Below, piece by piece: positions 63,725 to 64,000 of a stretch of DNA of 64,000 bases. A program made the translations under genes and the position numbers. Within the stretch, counting starts at the first letter, position 1. The number at the start of each line of letters is the position of its first letter. The stretch is from assembly GCF_001949145.1 (NCBI RefSeq), contig NW_019091451.1:593806-657805 (forward strand). The letters run 5' to 3'. A model generated the notes under the pieces. That model saw only the letters and a program-made list of their open reading frames with translations, was not told the DNA's origin and did not search any database. The stretch comes from Acanthaster planci. Its lineage: Eukaryota > Echinodermata > Asteroidea > Valvatida > Acanthasteridae.

Positions 63725-64000
63725 GTGAGTGGTTTTTTCTTGGCTACTCTTTATGGCATGTTGCAGCAAAAGTCTCTATTGTGGTGGGACCTTAGAGATG
63801 AAGATGGTGAAAGCATCACTCATACATTACTTAAAAGACTCTGAAGAGTAAAGAATTGTAATTAGATAAGTTAGGAGGACAGCCCACTATGATGTTTGGG
63901 GTCTAGAATTATCCAGTGGTTAGAACTGGTTCATTTTGAAAAAAAAAGGGCTGTAGACAAGTCCAATTACACGTCCTTTCACAAATTCAATTACAAGCTC
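63725..64000. other. Start of intron 57
   Basis: Non-coding; nothing recognised before the window ends. Confidence 0.6.

Overview
The window holds one very large, intron-rich eukaryotic gene on the + strand. It starts at 3863 and runs off the right edge. I identify it as an invertebrate orthologue of PKHD1L1 (fibrocystin-L). Joining GT-AG exons by reading frame gives 57 consecutive coding exons (3863-63724) with no frame conflict: about 4,050 codons, against about 4,240 residues in human PKHD1L1 (recalled). The last stretch, expected to hold the membrane anchor and short tail, lies outside the window. The organism is most likely a marine deuterostome invertebrate, probably an echinoderm. This inference rests on the long AT-richer introns, the many TAGGCCTA and ACATGTACATGT words in non-coding DNA, and tRNA-type SINE remnants. 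No sequence here fixes the species.

Layout: 1-3862 is upstream DNA with a decayed DNA transposon rich in GACTCGAGTC. Exon 1 (signal peptide) is followed by a 9.3 kb intron with several repeats. Exons 2-11 code three IPT/TIG domains, exons 12-14 a PA14 domain, and exons 15-24 the less characterised middle region. Exons 24-30 code IPT domains 4-7, exons 31-32 a cupredoxin-like fold without copper ligands, and exons 33-38 IPT domains 8-14. Exons 39-43 code the first G8 domain and a parallel beta-helix block, and exons 44-50 a second G8 plus beta-helix block. Exons 51-57 code the membrane-proximal stem with a penta-arginine, proprotein-convertase-like site. A 435-base assembly gap (29509-29943) lies inside intron 15 and borders a tRNA-derived SINE.

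The most interesting finding is a pair of tandem, equal-length (175 nt), homologous exons at 58522-58696 and 58772-58946, separated by a 75-nt intron. Both enter in phase 0 and leave in phase 1, so including both would shift the frame. They look like mutually exclusive exons that swap a 58-residue ectodomain segment. Other observations are a duplicated splice donor at exon 35, a recurrent phase-1 intron at the same position of many IPT units, two unusually large exons (34 and 43), a 27-bp perfect-type hairpin, and several MITE-like elements.

No second protein gene, rRNA, functional tRNA or CRISPR array was recognised on either strand.
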